A stretch of 64,000 bases of DNA from Comamonas koreensis (GTDB taxonomy: Bacteria; Pseudomonadota; Gammaproteobacteria; Burkholderiales; Burkholderiaceae_C): assembly GCF_021026195.1 (NCBI RefSeq), contig NZ_JAJNCT010000005.1, forward strand, positions 87,170 through 151,169. The letters are read 5' to 3'. How positions within the stretch are numbered: the first letter of the stretch is position 1; every line of letters starts with the position of its first letter. Shown one piece after another: positions 63,044-64,000 of the stretch. The notes beneath the pieces were generated by a model. That model ran no database searches, had not been told where the DNA came from, and saw nothing but the letters and a program-made list of their open reading frames with translations. Made by a program: the position numbers and the translations under genes.

Positions 63044-63254
63044 GTTGTCTCCTTGGATCTTGGCCGCTCATGGCGAGCGCCTGTTTCGAATCTGTGTTTG
63101 ATTCTAGGAAGGAACCCTGCAAATGATTTCCCCCCGATTGGTTGAATCTGTTCTGCGTTCCCCGGGGTAGTGGCGCCCTGGGGCAACCCTATGATGGACA
63201 GCAACCTACGTGCAGCGCGGCTCCATCCCCGGAGCCCCAACCTGAAGCCACCCC
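63044..63254. other. Divergent control region of the catabolic operon and the SMP-30 gene
   Basis: This gap should hold both promoters; no clear -35/-10 pair is visible. GAATC (63088-63092) and GATTC (63100-63104) form an inverted repeat with a 7-base spacer that could be an operator. No regulator gene is seen in the window. Confidence 0.4.
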
Positions 63255-64000
63255 ATGCATATACAGCCCCTGATCCCGCAACGCCTGGCCCTGGGTGAAT
63301 GCCCCAACTGGGATGCCGCCACCGGCCAGCTCTGGGCCATGGACTGCCGGCGTGGCCAGCTGCTGCACATTGATCCGGCCAGCGGCCGGACCGAACTGCA
63401 CCTGCTGCCAGCGCCCACGGGATCCTTTGCGCTGAATGCCGATGGCAGGATCGTCATCGCGATGAAGGAGGCGCTTGGCTTGTACGACCCTGCCAGCCGC
63501 CAGCTGCACACCCTGGCCGAGCTGGACGAGCACCTGCCCCATCTGCGCCTGAACGATGGCTGCGCGCTGCCCGATGGCCGCTTTCTGGTCGGCAGCATGC
63601 ATCTGCATCTGGAAGCAGGCGAAGCGCCCAAGGGCGGCATCTATGTGTTGGAGCGGGATGGCCAGCTGGCGCGCATAGGCCCAGCCCTCAAAACTGCCAA
63701 TGGCCCGCTGTTCCACCCCCACAACGGCCGCCTCTTTATTGCCGACAGCGCCGCGCAAAGCATTTATTCGTTTGATATCAGCAGCGGGCAAGCACAAGAC
63801 CAGCAGCTGTTCATCAGCACCCAGCCCCAGCAATCCGCGCCCGATGGCTGCTGCTGGGACCGCGATGGCGGCCTCTGGACCGCCCTGGTGCGTACCGGCC
63901 AGCTCGCCCGCTACGATGCCCAAGGGGCGCTGAGCGAGCTGATCAGCCTGCCGGTGGCCCACCCCAGCGCGCTCTGCTTTGGCGGGCCGGATCTGGCGGA
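63255..64000 (+). CDS. SMP-30/gluconolactonase-family protein (cut by window edge)
   Basis: At least 248 residues, open at the right edge. It starts MHIQPLIPQRLALGECPNWD with the metal-binding Glu of the family. Then come RLNDGCALPDGRFLVGSMH, KTANGPLFHPHNGRLFIADS and APDGCCWDRDGGLWTALV, the blades of a six-bladed propeller with conserved Asn and Asp metal ligands. It likely hydrolyses a lactone. It is divergent from the catabolic operon and probably belongs to the same pathway or its regulon. Confidence 0.88.
   Translation, partial: MHIQPLIPQRLALGECPNWDAATGQLWAMDCRRGQLLHIDPASGRTELHLLPAPTGSFALNADGRIVIAMKEALGLYDPASRQLHTLAELDEHLPHLRLNDGCALPDGRFLVGSMHLHLEAGEAPKGGIYVLERDGQLARIGPALKTANGPLFHPHNGRLFIADSAAQSIYSFDISSGQAQDQQLFISTQPQQSAPDGCCWDRDGGLWTALVRTGQLARYDAQGALSELISLPVAHPSALCFGGPDLA

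Overview
The window is a GC-rich bacterial chromosome segment, most likely from a betaproteobacterium of the order Burkholderiales, family Comamonadaceae (Comamonas-like). This rests on the intact rpsB-tsf-pyrH-frr-uppS-cdsA-dxr-rseP-bamA-skp-lpxD-fabZ-lpxA-lpxB-rnhB cluster, on carA/carB split by a small gene, on tripartite-tricarboxylate (Bug/TctC-type) receptors, and on DUF349, DUF748 and DUF2069 proteins. No rRNA operon, prophage, IS element or CRISPR array was seen.

Region 1 (1-18.8 kb, all minus strand) is core metabolism and envelope building. It holds carB (cut by the window edge), a small unknown gene and carA behind a foldable leader. Then come a SpoU-type RNA methyltransferase and the long translation, isoprenoid and outer-membrane operon running from rpsB down to rnhB. 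Many of its genes overlap or nearly touch, but hairpins with terminator character sit after rpsB, after tsf and after uppS. They suggest that output is stepped down inside the operon.

Region 2 (19-29 kb) has a DadA-like oxidoreductase, the NAD(P)HX repair enzyme, an SDR and RNase R. Divergent to rnr lie four tRNA-Leu(CAG) genes that alternate between two sequence versions. A DUF349 protein follows.

Region 3 (29-38.7 kb) has a giant AsmA-like DUF748 protein, a 1.2 kb gene-free stretch with nested inverted repeats and candidate promoters, and a membrane-anchored lytic transglycosylase. It ends with glyA under a clear ZTP riboswitch, then nrdR and aroC.

Region 4 (38.7-51.8 kb) is mixed housekeeping and accessory. 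It contains a CaiB/BaiF CoA-transferase divergent from an HTH-citrate-synthase fusion, a CBS protein and metY-GNAT. It also has an alpha/beta hydrolase, an orphan PoNi-like immunity protein, a YihY/BrkB membrane protein, DUF2069, a D-2-hydroxyacid dehydrogenase, a lipoprotein, an enlarged thyA and a DUF4124 protein.

Region 5 (51.8-64 kb) is a catabolic operon on the minus strand. In transcription order it has a possible leader peptide, an enoyl-CoA hydratase, an ADP-forming acyl-CoA ligase, a large and a small acyl-CoA dehydrogenase, and an SDR. Then come a double SDR with a degenerate second half, a CMD/AhpD-like protein and three periplasmic solute receptors. A divergent SMP-30-type lactonase runs off the edge. 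The set reads as capture, CoA activation and beta-oxidation-like breakdown of an unidentified carboxylic acid. It is the best candidate here for an undescribed pathway.
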